A stretch of DNA of 64,000 nt from Paenibacillus pinistramenti (GCF_005869875.1 NZ_VAWG01000011.1:62001-126000); one strand, 5' to 3'; counted from the stretch's first letter, positions 24,328 to 34,508 are shown. Notes: a model not told the origin generated them from the letters alone. A program made the numbers and translations.

Positions 24328-25359
24328 TTACGCATTCACGTATGCGCCAAGCAATCGCGCCGTATTGATCACGGCCTGCTTTGTGGTCCGCTCCATCGCG
24401 TGAGAGGCATGGACACCCGGGCCGATCAATGCTGCGCGGATGTTATGGCCGGCACGAAGGGCCGCCGAAGCATCTGAGCCGTACTGCGGATAAATATCGA
24501 CGGCATACGGGATATTTTCCTGCTTCGCCAGTTCAATTAGTTTGCTGGTCATATGGTAATCGTAAGGACCGCTGGAATCCTTGGCGCAGATGGAGACATC
24601 CGTTTCCTTGCAGGCGAGGTCTTCACCTATACAGCCCATATCCACTGCAATCATTTCCTCGATTCCCTCCGGAATGCAGGCAGCCCCATGGCCAACCTCC
24701 TCATAGTTGGAGATCAGCATGACCACTTCACGCCTTGGTTTCCAGCTCCCTGACGATGCCGCTTCAAGCAGACCGAAAAGGGCGGCGACGCTGGCCTTGT
24801 CATCGATATGGCGGGATTTCACAAACCCGCTGTCCGTAACGACCGCCCGCGCATCAAAAGAAATAAAGTCGCCGTTCTGAATCCCCAGCTTCAGCACATC
24901 GTCTTTGCTATTCACGAGCTCGTCAATGCGAACCTCCATGTTCTTCTCGACACGGGGGAACTCGCGGGCGTCGCTGTACACATGGACGGATGGATGCGTG
25001 CTCATAATGGTCCCGGTATAAACTTTCCCGCCGCGGGTATGAATCCGGCAGTATTCGTTCTCGATGCTCTGCATCATGAAACCGCCGACCGAAGTAATAG
25101 CGAGCGTGCCGCGCGGGGTAACCGAGCGGACGATAGCCCCCAGGGTATCTACGTGGGCGCTAAGGCAGAGCGGATTTGAACTGTCGGCACCCTTTAACCG
25201 CAAAATGGCTCCGCCCTTGGCATTGCGCTCAAACGGAATGCCGAGCTTGTCCGCCTCCTGCTCAATCATTTCAATAATATGGTGCGTGTAGCCGCTGGGA
25301 CTTGGGGTGTCGAGCAGCTGCTTCAGAAAAGTAATGACGTATTGTTCATTCACATTCAT
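24328..25359 (-). CDS. M42 family metallopeptidase (aminopeptidase)
   Basis: A 343-residue M42 peptidase, a tetrahedral aminopeptidase family with two metal ions. Ligands and catalytic residues are visible in SAHVDTLGAIV, DDKASVAALFG, NYEEVGHGAACIP, AVDMGCIG and HASHAMERT. No signal peptide, so cytosolic peptide breakdown is likely. Members are sometimes labelled endoglucanase; nothing here supports that. TAGGAGG lies upstream of the ATG. A LapA-like gene precedes it on the same strand by 36 bases. Confidence 0.92.
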   Translation of the reverse strand: MNVNEQYVITFLKQLLDTPSPSGYTHHIIEMIEQEADKLGIPFERNAKGGAILRLKGADSSNPLCLSAHVDTLGAIVRSVTPRGTLAITSVGGFMMQSIENEYCRIHTRGGKVYTGTIMSTHPSVHVYSDAREFPRVEKNMEVRIDELVNSKDDVLKLGIQNGDFISFDARAVVTDSGFVKSRHIDDKASVAALFGLLEAASSGSWKPRREVVMLISNYEEVGHGAACIPEGIEEMIAVDMGCIGEDLACKETDVSICAKDSSGPYDYHMTSKLIELAKQENIPYAVDIYPQYGSDASAALRAGHNIRAALIGPGVHASHAMERTTKQAVINTARLLGAYVNA

Positions 25360-25395
25360 TTCTATCTTGCCTCCTATGTGATTTAGTAAAAAAGA

Positions 25396-25851
25396 TTAAA
25401 GCTTCTCCTTCACATCTTTCTCCTCGGAAAAAGCGTGTCGAGCTGTCTCTGTGTCTTTAGATGGGACAGAAGCCTTGGCTGCAGAGAATGGATGCGCCGA
25501 GGACTCATTCAACGAGGAATCACTCCCAGCAGACGCGTTCACTGAAAATCCATTTTCAGGGGACCCGCCCGAAGCAGCGTCCATCTCGTCGTAGCCGGTA
25601 ACCTCCAGAATGCGGGCCAGCTTGGCGTTAAGCTGTTTAATCTGCCGCTGCTGCCGGAAGCCGCGGTAAATGCCGAACGCTCCCACAATGAGGCCGCCAA
25701 GCAGTACGCTTCCCAGAATGAGCAGAATCAGCGGAAGCTTAACGGAGGTGAACAGAAAATTAACTTCCACCTGTTCCACGTTAATTACAGCGAACGTAGC
25801 GGTGATCAGAGCAAAGATCAACGCCAGAATCAGAAACCACTGACTTTTCAA
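25396..25851 (-). CDS. LapA-like (DUF1049) membrane protein
   Basis: A 151-residue protein with two hydrophobic helices (about residues 4-22 and 38-62) separated by NVEQVEVNFLFTSV, the DUF1049/LapA pattern. A basic, coiled-coil-like helix and then a long Ser/Glu/Ala-rich disordered tail (residues 90-151) follow. The TTG start at 25851 is chosen because AAGGAGG is seven bases upstream; an open frame reaches to 25926 through the preceding terminator. Function is unknown; in E. coli LapA-like proteins help assemble or regulate envelope components. Confidence 0.85.
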   Translation of the reverse strand: MKSQWFLILALIFALITATFAVINVEQVEVNFLFTSVKLPLILLILGSVLLGGLIVGAFGIYRGFRQQRQIKQLNAKLARILEVTGYDEMDAASGGSPENGFSVNASAGSDSSLNESSAHPFSAAKASVPSKDTETARHAFSEEKDVKEKL

Positions 25852-25902
25852 ATCATCAACCTCCTTAGGTGCGGAAATAGGCTCAGTGTCTGTAGACAGT
25901 AT

Positions 25903-25930
25903 AAAATCCCTTACCCTGGCGGGCAAGGGA
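25903..25930 (-). terminator. Terminator of pepF
   Basis: On the minus strand TCCCTTGCCC / GGGTAAGGGA pair with a small loop and one mismatch, followed by TTTTA. It starts 26 bases after the pepF stop. Confidence 0.72.
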
Positions 25931-25955
25931 CTTAGAGATCTATGGAGCGGGGCTG

Positions 25956-27746
25956 TTATTTCGTGAGCTGCTCCATTTGTGAAATGACGTCCTCGAAGAC
26001 GCTCATCGCATCGCGGACTGGCTGCGGCGAGGACATGTCAACGCCAGCCTTCTTGAGAATGTTAATCGAATAGTCGCTGCCGCCGCTCTTCAGGAAACCG
26101 AGATAACGGTCGACCGCCGGCTGTCCTTCATCCAGAATCTGTTTGGAGAAGCTGGTTGCCGCAGAGAAACCCGTCGCGTATTTATACACGTAGAAGCTTC
26201 TATAGAAATGCGGGATGCGTGCCCACTCCATTTCAATATCCTGATCCACGACCATATCGCTGCCGTGGTATTTCTTGTTCAGGTCATAGTAAATGGACGA
26301 CAGCTCTTGAGGAGTCATGGAGACTCCGGCTTCCGCACGTTCATGGACGATTTTCTCGAACTCGGCAAACATCGTCTGGCGGAATACAGTAGTCCGGAAC
26401 TGATCGGCGTAGTAAGTAAGCAGGTACAGCTTCTGCTTCTTATCATCGGCATGCTTCAGCAGGTAGTCCATCAGCAGCGCTTCATTTGTCGTGGAGGCAA
26501 CCTCAGCCAGAAAAATCGTATACTGCGCATCCCGGTAAGGCAGCGCTTTGTCCGAATAATAAGAATGAAGAGCATGCCCCATCTCATGGGCCAGCGTAAA
26601 CATGCTGTTCAGGTTGTCCTTGTGGTTGAGAAGCACATAAGGATGGGTGCCATAGGAGCCCCAGCTGTAGGCGCCGGTGCGTTTGCCTTCATTTTCGTAG
26701 ACATCAATCCAGCGGTTATTAAAGCCTTCCTGGAGCGCTTTAGAGTAGTCCTCACCCAGCGGCTTCAAGCCTTCAATACACAGCTTCTTCGCTTCGTCAT
26801 AAGTGATGTCCCACTTGTATTCTTCAACCAAAGGCGCGAACAGGTCATACATATGAAGCTCATCGACTCCAAGCAGCTTCTTGCGCAGCTTCATATACCG
26901 GTGCAGAAGCGGCAGGCTTTCATGAATGGTGCCGATCAGATTATCGTAGACGTCTTCGGGAATGTTGTCACCGTAGAGGGACATTTCCAGCACAGAAGGG
27001 TATTTGCGGACTTTGGCGTAGAACATGTTCTTATTCACGTTGGCGTTCAGCGTAGCGGCCAAAGTATTCTTTTGCTTGGCGTAAGTCTCGTACACAGCCT
27101 TGAAGGCATTGTGGCGGACTTCGCGGTCAGGGCTCTCCAGGAACTGAATGTAGCTTCCGTGTGTCAGTTCAACTTCCTTGCCCTCTGCGTCTTTAATCTT
27201 AGGGAACTTCATATCCGCATTGTTAAGCATGCCGAAGATGCTTTGCGGAGCCTGCGAAAGGTTGCCTACCTGCGCAAGCAGGGCTTCTTCGGCTTTAGAC
27301 AGCACATGCGCTTTCTCGCGTTTGATCTCAGTCAAGGTGAAACGGTAGGCCTCAAGCTCCTTGCTCTCAATCAGCTTATCAAGCTCGGCTTCAGGCAGGG
27401 AGAGAATTTCAGGCGTCACAAAAGAAAGGGCCTCGCTGACCTCAACGCTGACCTTCTTCGCCTTCTCAAGCAGTGCCTGATATGTAGGGTCGGCGGTATC
27501 TTCATCGTGGTGAAGATTGGCATAAACATACAGTCTCTCGGTGGCAAGTCCAAGTTCATCTTCCAGTTCAAAGATCGCTTTGATTTGAGGAGCGCTGTCC
27601 AGCTTGCCTTCAAACCCGGCTGCTTTCTTCAAGTCTTTCTTCAGCTCTTCATAGGCCTGTTCCCAGGCTTTCTGGTCGGGAAAAAGATCTGCCAGATTCC
27701 AGGTATTATCGGCTGCAACTTCAGAACGTTTAGGCAATGTGCTCAT
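25956..27746 (-). CDS. pepF: Oligoendopeptidase F (M3B), with a possible secreted longer form
   Basis: A 596-residue M3 zinc oligopeptidase. The HExxH motif is in LAHEMGHALHSYY, and the third ligand Glu is in AEVASTTNEALL about 28 residues on. The start at 27746 has AAGGAGGG eight bases upstream and gives the usual cytosolic length. The frame stays open upstream to 27938; an ATG at 27884 would add a typical signal peptide (hydrophobic AVPLLLACCLVTAMF, then PAEAG) behind GGAAAGAGGG. Both starts are credible, so one gene may yield cytosolic and exported enzyme. Peptides of roughly 6-18 residues are the usual substrates. Confidence 0.93.
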   Translation of the reverse strand: MSTLPKRSEVAADNTWNLADLFPDQKAWEQAYEELKKDLKKAAGFEGKLDSAPQIKAIFELEDELGLATERLYVYANLHHDEDTADPTYQALLEKAKKVSVEVSEALSFVTPEILSLPEAELDKLIESKELEAYRFTLTEIKREKAHVLSKAEEALLAQVGNLSQAPQSIFGMLNNADMKFPKIKDAEGKEVELTHGSYIQFLESPDREVRHNAFKAVYETYAKQKNTLAATLNANVNKNMFYAKVRKYPSVLEMSLYGDNIPEDVYDNLIGTIHESLPLLHRYMKLRKKLLGVDELHMYDLFAPLVEEYKWDITYDEAKKLCIEGLKPLGEDYSKALQEGFNNRWIDVYENEGKRTGAYSWGSYGTHPYVLLNHKDNLNSMFTLAHEMGHALHSYYSDKALPYRDAQYTIFLAEVASTTNEALLMDYLLKHADDKKQKLYLLTYYADQFRTTVFRQTMFAEFEKIVHERAEAGVSMTPQELSSIYYDLNKKYHGSDMVVDQDIEMEWARIPHFYRSFYVYKYATGFSAATSFSKQILDEGQPAVDRYLGFLKSGGSDYSINILKKAGVDMSSPQPVRDAMSVFEDVISQMEQLTK

Positions 27747-27972
27747 GTTTGATGCCCTCCTTGGAAGAATATATGATGACCCTTCATCCTGTAATCCGCT
27801 GCTTTCGGAGCCCGCTTCAGCAGGGAACATCGCCGTCACCAGACAGCAGGCAAGCAATAAAGGGACAGCTTTTGATGTATACATGCTGAAAGCCCTCTTT
27901 CCTTTTTTGCCGCTTAGTATGTTCCTTGAAGCTTGCATTTATTTTGCCGGCTGTCCGTTCAGGCGTTAAGAT

Positions 27973-28155
27973 TCAGGGGGAAAAACTGTAGATAATAAGT
28001 ACAAAGGCTGCGATCACCATGATCAGGGAGAACAGGGCGAGGCCGCGTTTGAATTTCTGCGGGATGCTGTTCCTGCTGAGCAGAACGACGATCGCCAGCG
28101 CAAAGGCCACAATGACAAATACGGTAGTGTCGGAAGAATTCATAATAATATTCAA
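27973..28155 (-). CDS. Small membrane protein, 60 aa
   Basis: Two hydrophobic helices (about residues 11-26 and 39-57) joined by a basic loop, SRNSIPQKFKRG, fit a hairpin membrane protein of unknown family. GAAGGAG is present upstream, but its spacing is short for the TTG at 28155 and long for the ATG at 28143, so the start is uncertain. It lies between the pepF gene and a small hypothetical gene, both on the same strand. Confidence 0.6.
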   Translation of the reverse strand: MNIIMNSSDTTVFVIVAFALAIVVLLSRNSIPQKFKRGLALFSLIMVIAAFVLIIYSFSP

Positions 28156-28194
28156 TACTCCTTCAGATAAATTTGGGCTGTCGCTGCCTCCCGC

Positions 28195-28428
28195 TTAAAT
28201 CTCCTCGAAGGATTTCATCAAATCTTCCCATTCCTGTTCCCGGCCTTCAAAATCTTCTTTCGGAAACCGCTGGTGAACCCAGTTCATAAGGGCAGGGCGG
28301 CTGAGAAAAGTATGGCATTCTTCCCCCCATTGGTCGGAAATTTCACGCAGAACAAGCGTTTTGCCTTGAATTTCCACTGTCATCATGTTCCATTTGTCTT
28401 TCTTATAAATCTCATGCTTTTTTATCAT
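28195..28428 (-). CDS. Hypothetical protein, 77 aa
   Basis: An unrecognised hydrophilic protein of 77 residues. It has a basic N terminus (MIKKHEIYKKDKW), a middle that looks like two beta strands (MTVEIQGKTLVLREI), and an acidic, Trp-containing C terminus ending in LMKSFEEI. No motif points to a function. The start at 28428 is favoured because GGAG lies nine bases upstream; 28443 is the alternative. It is the first gene of a minus-strand run with the 60-residue membrane protein. Confidence 0.6.
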   Translation of the reverse strand: MIKKHEIYKKDKWNMMTVEIQGKTLVLREISDQWGEECHTFLSRPALMNWVHQRFPKEDFEGREQEWEDLMKSFEEI

Positions 28429-28601
28429 CTTGCGGTGCTCCATTTCTTTCGTCCCAAACAGGGAGCATTTTTTGGAAATCTTTTTTTGGTAAAATCATAC
28501 CCCACACTATGCGGGAAATCAAATGGGTCAAGGGCTGAACGCTTGTCCTAAAGCTGAAGCAGGCTCTTTCAAGCAGTATAGCAAGCGCTTTAAATCGTTC
28601 G

Positions 28602-28630
28602 TTGCATTATGATTGAGGATGGGGTATAAT
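28602..28630 (+). promoter_or_regulatory. Sigma-A promoter of the cold shock gene
   Basis: TTGCAT at 28602-28607 and TATAAT at 28625-28630 with 17-base spacing. The transcript would have a leader of about 40 bases, shorter than the long cold-shock leaders of E. coli cspA. Confidence 0.75.
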
Positions 28631-28675
28631 GTTCTTATTCGTCCACGATGACGATATTTTTAGGAGGTTGTTCAC

Positions 28676-28873
28676 TTGAAAGGTACAGTTAAATGGTTCA
28701 ACGCAGAAAAAGGCTACGGATTCATTCAAGTTGAAGGTGGAGAAGACGTATTCGTACATTTCTCGGCTATCCAAGGCGATGGATTCAAAACTTTGGACGA
28801 AGGTCAAGAAGTTGAATTCGAAATTACTGAAGGCAACCGTGGCCCTCAAGCCGCTAACGTAATCAAATTATAA
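28676..28873 (+). CDS. Cold shock protein (CspB/CspD type)
   Basis: A 65-residue single-domain RNA chaperone. RNP1 (KGYGFIQV) and RNP2 (VFVHFSAI) are intact, and the length is typical. The TTG start follows TAGGAGG by eight bases. It is a single-gene unit with its own promoter (28602-28630) and terminator (28928-28960). Codon use is biased to a few codons (for example GAA, GGT, GTA), as expected of a highly expressed gene. Which Csp paralogue it is cannot be told from this window. Confidence 0.96.
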   Translation: MKGTVKWFNAEKGYGFIQVEGGEDVFVHFSAIQGDGFKTLDEGQEVEFEITEGNRGPQAANVIKL

Positions 28874-28927
28874 GAAGGCCTCCGCTTTGCGCGGATAACT
28901 TATAAAGTTTAGGTTTCGGCACATGTT

Positions 28928-28962
28928 AAAGGCACAGCCCCCTGGGGTTGTGCCTTTTTTGC
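28928..28962 (+). terminator. Terminator after the cold shock gene
   Basis: AAAGGCACAGCCCC / GGGGTTGTGCCTTT with a two-base loop, one G-T pair, then TTTTTTG. Confidence 0.88.
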
Positions 28963-29035
28963 ACTGGTTCTCAACAAATGCAGATATCTCTAGTATAATA
29001 GGAGATATTTTAACCTATGGGGGCGAAAGCGGATC

Positions 29036-29356
29036 ATGGGCAATCACGAATTCAGATATAACGAAAGACTGGGCATCAAGCTGCCTGAACTGTACAAACC
29101 GTATGAGTCCTTCTCGCTGGAGGAGCGCACAGAAATCGTGACCGTTTGGGAGGAGATCAGAGGACGAATCCCTTCCCGGGTTATTGAACTTGAGCGGGTG
29201 ATTGAAGACAAGCTTCACCGGTTAGCCGATGAGGAAGACTTTGGAGTTTCCTGTCTGCTGAACGGAGAAATTGCTGATCTCGCCAGCGTTATTAATGACC
29301 TGCACATCTGGTACCGGATGCAGGCAGACGTTAATTCAAATAAAGTGCAATTGTGA
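29036..29356 (+). CDS. Hypothetical protein, 106 aa
   Basis: Not recognised. The protein is hydrophilic and mostly helical by its heptad-like pattern of Leu, Ile and Val, with YKPYESFSLEERTEIVTVWEE in its first third and one Cys (FGVSCLL) near residue 73. No signal peptide. A TATAAT at 28994-28999 may be its -10. The ribosome binding site is weak (GGGGGCG). It lies between the cold shock gene and ytpB, separated from the latter by a promoter. No function proposed. Confidence 0.6.
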   Translation: MGNHEFRYNERLGIKLPELYKPYESFSLEERTEIVTVWEEIRGRIPSRVIELERVIEDKLHRLADEEDFGVSCLLNGEIADLASVINDLHIWYRMQADVNSNKVQL

Positions 29357-29366
29357 TATAGTTAAT

Positions 29367-29395
29367 TTGTAGAAATTTATAGGGCATATTATAAT
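29367..29395 (+). promoter_or_regulatory. Sigma-A promoter of ytpB
   Basis: TTGTAG at 29367-29372 and TATAAT at 29390-29395 with 17-base spacing, about 48 bases before the TTG start of ytpB. Confidence 0.65.
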
Positions 29396-29442
29396 TAGGA
29401 TTGTTTTGTTACGGTATTCAACAACGTTGTGGAGGCAAACCA

Positions 29443-30522
29443 TTGATTGAACTAAATGCAAGCCGTTATCAAGTGCCTGGCGATCCGCTCCGCCTTATGA
29501 GCCGAGTATACAAATTTATATTGCCATCCGTTAAGACGGAGTTGAACCGCATAAGACAGCAAGCATCAATAATTCCCGACCCAGAACTGCGCAGGCAGGC
29601 TTTGGCCAGCATTCAAACCAAGGAATTTCACTGCCAGGGCGGCAGCGTGTATGCTGCGGCTAATCTGCCTCAGCGGCATGTGCTGATTCCGCTGATCGTA
29701 GCCTTTCAGACGATCAGCGATTACCTGGACAACCTGTGCGATCGCAGCACTTCGATGGATGCGGATGACTTTCGCCTCATTCATCAGTCCATGCTCGACG
29801 CTGTCATCCCCGATCAGGAGCAGGCGGATTATTATGCGCTTCGCAATGAGAAGGAGGACGGGGGATACCTGCAGGGATTGGTTGACCAGTGCCGGTCATG
29901 CATTCAACAGCTGCCTGGATATGCTGCAGCACAGCCTTATGTTGTAGATCTGGTTGGTTTATATATCGATTTGCAGGTGTACAAACATATTAAGCCGGAA
30001 TTGCGAGAACCTGCGCTGCTCACCTGGAGACAGAAGAACCGGGACCGGGCGCCTCATCTGAAATGGAATGAGTTTGCAGCAGCAACCGGCTCAACCTTGG
30101 GCATGTTTATGCTGTTTCTCGCAGCGTGTGATCCAGAACTGGATGATGCTGCGGCTGCAGTCGTGCACCGGTCGTATTTTCCCCATGTGTGCGGTCTACA
30201 TATCTTGCTGGATTATTTGATCGACCAGGCGGAAGATCAGCTCGGAGGGGATTTGAATTTCTGCAGCTATTATGAGAGCGAGAGCGAAACATTGAACCGG
30301 ATCGAATGGATTGCAGCGTCGGCCAGACAGGATATTAAGACTCTTCCGGTCTCATCCTTTCACAGGATGATTATCGAAGGTCTCCTTGCTCTGTACCTTT
30401 CCGATCCAAAGGTAGGCCAGCATGCCGAAATTAAGCAGGTTTCCCGCAGGCTGATGCGCCGAAGCCCGCTTACCAGGCTGTTCTTTTTTGCTAACAGCAG
30501 ATGGATCAGAAAATTTTTATGA
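29443..30522 (+). CDS. ytpB: DUF2600 terpene synthase (tetraprenyl-beta-curcumene synthase)
   Basis: A 359-residue helical protein of DUF2600. The Bacillus homologue YtpB cyclises heptaprenyl diphosphate to tetraprenyl-beta-curcumene, a C35 sesquarterpene precursor. The Asp-rich QTISDYLDNLCDR segment near residue 95 is the probable diphosphate-magnesium site, and HILLDYLIDQAEDQ near residue 250 is a second acidic motif. The TTG start at 29443 follows GGAGG by seven bases. It has its own promoter. In other Bacillales such C35 terpenes affect membrane and spore properties. Confidence 0.85.
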   Translation: MIELNASRYQVPGDPLRLMSRVYKFILPSVKTELNRIRQQASIIPDPELRRQALASIQTKEFHCQGGSVYAAANLPQRHVLIPLIVAFQTISDYLDNLCDRSTSMDADDFRLIHQSMLDAVIPDQEQADYYALRNEKEDGGYLQGLVDQCRSCIQQLPGYAAAQPYVVDLVGLYIDLQVYKHIKPELREPALLTWRQKNRDRAPHLKWNEFAAATGSTLGMFMLFLAACDPELDDAAAAVVHRSYFPHVCGLHILLDYLIDQAEDQLGGDLNFCSYYESESETLNRIEWIAASARQDIKTLPVSSFHRMIIEGLLALYLSDPKVGQHAEIKQVSRRLMRRSPLTRLFFFANSRWIRKFL

Positions 30523-30555
30523 ATTTGCTGCGCTTGTTTAGTCTGACTGGGTTAA

Positions 30556-31635
<1,080 letters not shown>

Positions 31636-31649
31636 TGAATATAAATACA

Positions 31650-31690
31650 GCCTGCATCCGGATTGGGTCCGAGTGCAGGCTTTTATTTTT
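31650..31690 (+). terminator. Terminator of pfkA
   Basis: AGCCTGCA-tcc-GGA / TCC-gag-TGCAGGCT stem followed by TTTTATTTTT. It stands between convergent pfkA and the MATE exporter gene. Confidence 0.8.
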
Positions 31691-31698
31691 GAATCAGC

Positions 31699-33069
31699 TT
31701 AGACTTGTGCGCTTTGCTTCGTGATCTGATGCATTCGCTGCTCAACCTTATTTAGACGGATAATCAGGAGAACGGCGGCAATGGCGAGTCCGCTGATCAG
31801 TCCGATCCAGTAGCCGTAAGGGCCAAGCTGAGTATAATTCGCCAAAATATAACCGAAAGGAAGCGCAGCGGCCCAGTAAGATAACAGGGTAATCCAGAAC
31901 GCGGCGTTTACGTCTTTATAACCTCTCAATACCCCTTGAATGGGTGTAGCAATGGCATCAGAAATCTGAAAGAAAATCGCGTAGACCAGAAAATGCTCAA
32001 TCATCGCAATAACGGCGCTGTCATTGGAATACAGTTCTGCGACATGCCGGCGGGACACCATCAAAATGGCGGCGGTAATCAGAGAGAGCAGGGCTGCTGT
32101 CAGAATGCCCAATTTTCCGTACTGCTTGGCATCCTTGAGCCTTCCGGCTCCTGTTTCATAACCGACCAAAATCGTCAGAGCCGAACAGATGCTTAAGGGA
32201 ATCATATACAGCGTTGATGCAAAATTATTGGCCGACTGGTGAGCAGCAATGGTGACCGTATTAAAGCGGCTCATCAGCAGGGTCACAGCCGCAAACAGTG
32301 CTGTTTCGAAGAAGATCGCGAACCCGATCGGAATCCCGATCTTGAGCAGCTCCTTCCATTTACCGAGCGAAATCCGGTACCAGCTGCGCAGCAGGCTGTA
32401 TTCGCTGAAGGTTGAAGTCTGCCGCAGAATGAATAGAGCCAGAGCAAAGATGCACCAGTAAGTGAACGCTGATGCGACGCCTGATCCGATGCCGCCCAGT
32501 TTGGGGAAACCAAATTTACCGAAGATAAGCAGATAATTGGCACCGACGTTTATCGGCAGGGAAGTTAAAGTGACCAGCATGGAGATCCGGGTTTGCCCGA
32601 GCGCGTCCATGCAGGACCGGAGCACGACGTATCCGAACAGCGGCAGCACTCCAGTCCCCATTGCAGTCAGAAAATAAAAAGCCACATGATGCACCTTTGG
32701 CTCTAAATTCATTCCGTCCAGAATCGGTGAGACGAGCAGAAAGCCTGCTGCGATGACAATCAATCCGATTACCATGGCCAGCATTAAGCCCTGCATAACC
32801 TGATAGGCGATTTGGTCCTTGCGTCCTTCACCAATAAAATGCGAGATCACAGGGGTCATGGCCATCAGAATTCCGCTCAAACCGGTCTGCACCGGGATCC
32901 ATAAGCTTGAACCGACTGCTGCGCCTGCCAAATCGGAGGGACTGGCATGCCCGGACATCATCGTATCAAAGAAAGTCATCAGGGACATCGTCACCTGGGT
33001 GATCAGAATCGGCACGAGGATCCGCATGAACATTCCGTACTTTTGTTTGATTGTTGCTGTTGGTTTCAT
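31699..33069 (-). CDS. MATE family efflux transporter
   Basis: A 456-residue membrane transporter with 12 hydrophobic helices in two repeats. The first repeat begins LVPILITQVTMSLMTFFDTMMSGHASPSDLAG in outline, a NorM-type MATE start, and the second-half repeat contains VGYETGAGRLKDAKQYG. Such proteins export cationic drugs or metabolites against sodium or protons. The start at 33069 is set by the family N terminus; its GGAG is rather far (about 13 bases), so translation may be weak. A terminator and small gene lie upstream. Confidence 0.92.
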   Translation of the reverse strand: MKPTATIKQKYGMFMRILVPILITQVTMSLMTFFDTMMSGHASPSDLAGAAVGSSLWIPVQTGLSGILMAMTPVISHFIGEGRKDQIAYQVMQGLMLAMVIGLIVIAAGFLLVSPILDGMNLEPKVHHVAFYFLTAMGTGVLPLFGYVVLRSCMDALGQTRISMLVTLTSLPINVGANYLLIFGKFGFPKLGGIGSGVASAFTYWCIFALALFILRQTSTFSEYSLLRSWYRISLGKWKELLKIGIPIGFAIFFETALFAAVTLLMSRFNTVTIAAHQSANNFASTLYMIPLSICSALTILVGYETGAGRLKDAKQYGKLGILTAALLSLITAAILMVSRRHVAELYSNDSAVIAMIEHFLVYAIFFQISDAIATPIQGVLRGYKDVNAAFWITLLSYWAAALPFGYILANYTQLGPYGYWIGLISGLAIAAVLLIIRLNKVEQRMHQITKQSAQV

Positions 33070-33166
33070 TTGAGAATAAAGCTCCGTTCCATTTAAAAAG
33101 ATTAACATGACATGTGACATTCATTTTAGTTGATTGAACAGCTTTTGACCAGTGGCCTTGTCCATT

Positions 33167-33199
33167 AAAAAAGCCGCCTCCCGGGGGAAGCGGCCTTAG
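33167..33199 (-). terminator. Terminator of the small gene at 33213
   Basis: On the minus strand GCCGCTTCCC / GGGAGGCGGC with a three-base loop, followed by TTTTTT. Confidence 0.85.
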
Positions 33200-33212
33200 A
33201 GATACAAGCGTT

Positions 33213-33407
33213 TCAATGCAGAAGATTTGAATTTTGATGTTCACAAATACTGTATTGCATAATCTCCATGGCATCTTCTTGTTCCAGCATTCTGAACCCG
33301 TCCCTTAGCATGATCATAGAGTTGAGTTCCCTTTGATTGAAGAACGGAAGCATGTCGGGAAACCATTTCGTAACGATTTGCTCCAGTTTTACCGTTTCCA
33401 TTTCCAC
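33213..33407 (-). CDS. Small hypothetical protein, 64 aa
   Basis: An unrecognised acidic protein of 64 residues, rich in Met, Leu and Gln, with predicted helices (LEQIVTKWFPDMLPFF and LNSMIMLRDGFRML) and a C-terminal Cys in YSICEHQNSN. The GTG start at 33407 follows AGAAGGAG by eight bases; an ATG two codons on is the alternative. It has its own terminator downstream and a TACAAT -10-like element upstream, so it appears to be a small independent gene. No function can be given. Confidence 0.65.
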   Translation of the reverse strand: MEMETVKLEQIVTKWFPDMLPFFNQRELNSMIMLRDGFRMLEQEDAMEIMQYSICEHQNSNLLH

Positions 33408-33622
33408 AACAACCACTCCTTCTCCCCTGGAATCATTCGTTCTGCAACAAACAGATTCATCAAAGATCAACGAAAAAGCAAAGTCTGTGAAATAAAGGTC
33501 AAGAACAGGTCTATCTCATGAAACTGGTGAGGAACCGGCGCAACTACATTGTAGCATAAATGACTTCGAAATGCAGGGGTGAATCCCCCGGTTTGAAGAA
33601 TCTCCGCAGCTTGCTGCTTGTC

Positions 33623-34444
33623 TTATCTGCGCCGGAAGGAGCCCATTACTCCGACTGTCTCGACAATATTGACAAAAGCGGACGGGTCGGTCTCTTTAAT
33701 GATCTCCCGCAGCTCCGCCAGTTCGTACATCGTGGTGACGGTCATCAGCATATCTTTTTCCTTATGTGAAAAAGCTCCCTGCGTCTTAATCAGTGTAACT
33801 CCGCGCGGATGAGCCAGAAGCCTTTCGAGCATCCGGTCGGCTTCATTGGTGATGATGTAGACGGTAATCTTAATATGCCCCACATGAATAAAATCCAATA
33901 CCTTACCAGTGATATATAACGATAAGATTGAGGCAAGCACCAAATTCCAGTTCTGGTTCGTATATCCCATAGCCAGAATGACCAGCGCATTCAGGCCAAC
34001 CAGGACGTTGCCGATCGGGAAATCCCTGTACCTAGTAACGATGGAGCCCAAAATATCAAATCCGCCTGAAGAACCGCCTACCCGAAAAGAAATGCCGCTG
34101 CCCAGGCCGACCAGCGCGCCGCCGAAGACTGCGGCCAGGATAGGGTCAGTGGCAAGGCCGTCTGCCGGAATAACCGCCACAAACCAGGTAACGCAGATGA
34201 CGGACAGGATGCTGAGGATAATAAACCGCTTGCCGAGCAGAAAGACTCCTGCAATTAGCAGCGGAATATTAAAGGAAAAGTATAGAATGCTCAGATTTAT
34301 GGGGGTGATATATTTGACAAGCATCGATAACCCGGACACCCCGCCGCTAAGCAGCTGGTGCGGAACAAGAAATAAGTTAAATCCTGCAGCGATCAGCGCC
34401 GCACCTAGTATTACAACTAAACCGTTTCTAATTTCCTTAAACAA
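33623..34444 (-). CDS. YitT family membrane protein (DUF161 plus DUF2179)
   Basis: A 273-residue protein with five to six membrane helices in the YitT_membrane part (residues 1-190), including GLGSGISFRVGGSSGGFDIL near residue 120, and a soluble C-terminal DUF2179 domain (residues 200-273) with RGVTLIKTQGAF and VNIVETVGVMGSFRRR. Cellular role unknown; Bacillales carry many paralogues. The TTG at 34444 has GAGGTGA five bases upstream; the GTG at 34453 overlaps that site. Confidence 0.9.
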   Translation of the reverse strand: MFKEIRNGLVVILGAALIAAGFNLFLVPHQLLSGGVSGLSMLVKYITPINLSILYFSFNIPLLIAGVFLLGKRFIILSILSVICVTWFVAVIPADGLATDPILAAVFGGALVGLGSGISFRVGGSSGGFDILGSIVTRYRDFPIGNVLVGLNALVILAMGYTNQNWNLVLASILSLYITGKVLDFIHVGHIKITVYIITNEADRMLERLLAHPRGVTLIKTQGAFSHKEKDMLMTVTTMYELAELREIIKETDPSAFVNIVETVGVMGSFRRR

Positions 34445-34508
34445 CTCTTTCACCTCATCGTTGAAATAACCTTTTTAGAGCAACTGGTGTTTTGTGAATG
34501 TTTTATGA

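Noticed and set aside
24328-25359. Endoglucanase
   Set aside because: M42 peptidases are often mislabelled so; all metal and catalytic residues are those of an aminopeptidase.
26208-27752. Long plus-strand open frame (about 514 codons) antisense to pepF
   Set aside because: It mirrors the pepF frame, has no ribosome binding site, and shows no family match; it is a codon-bias shadow.
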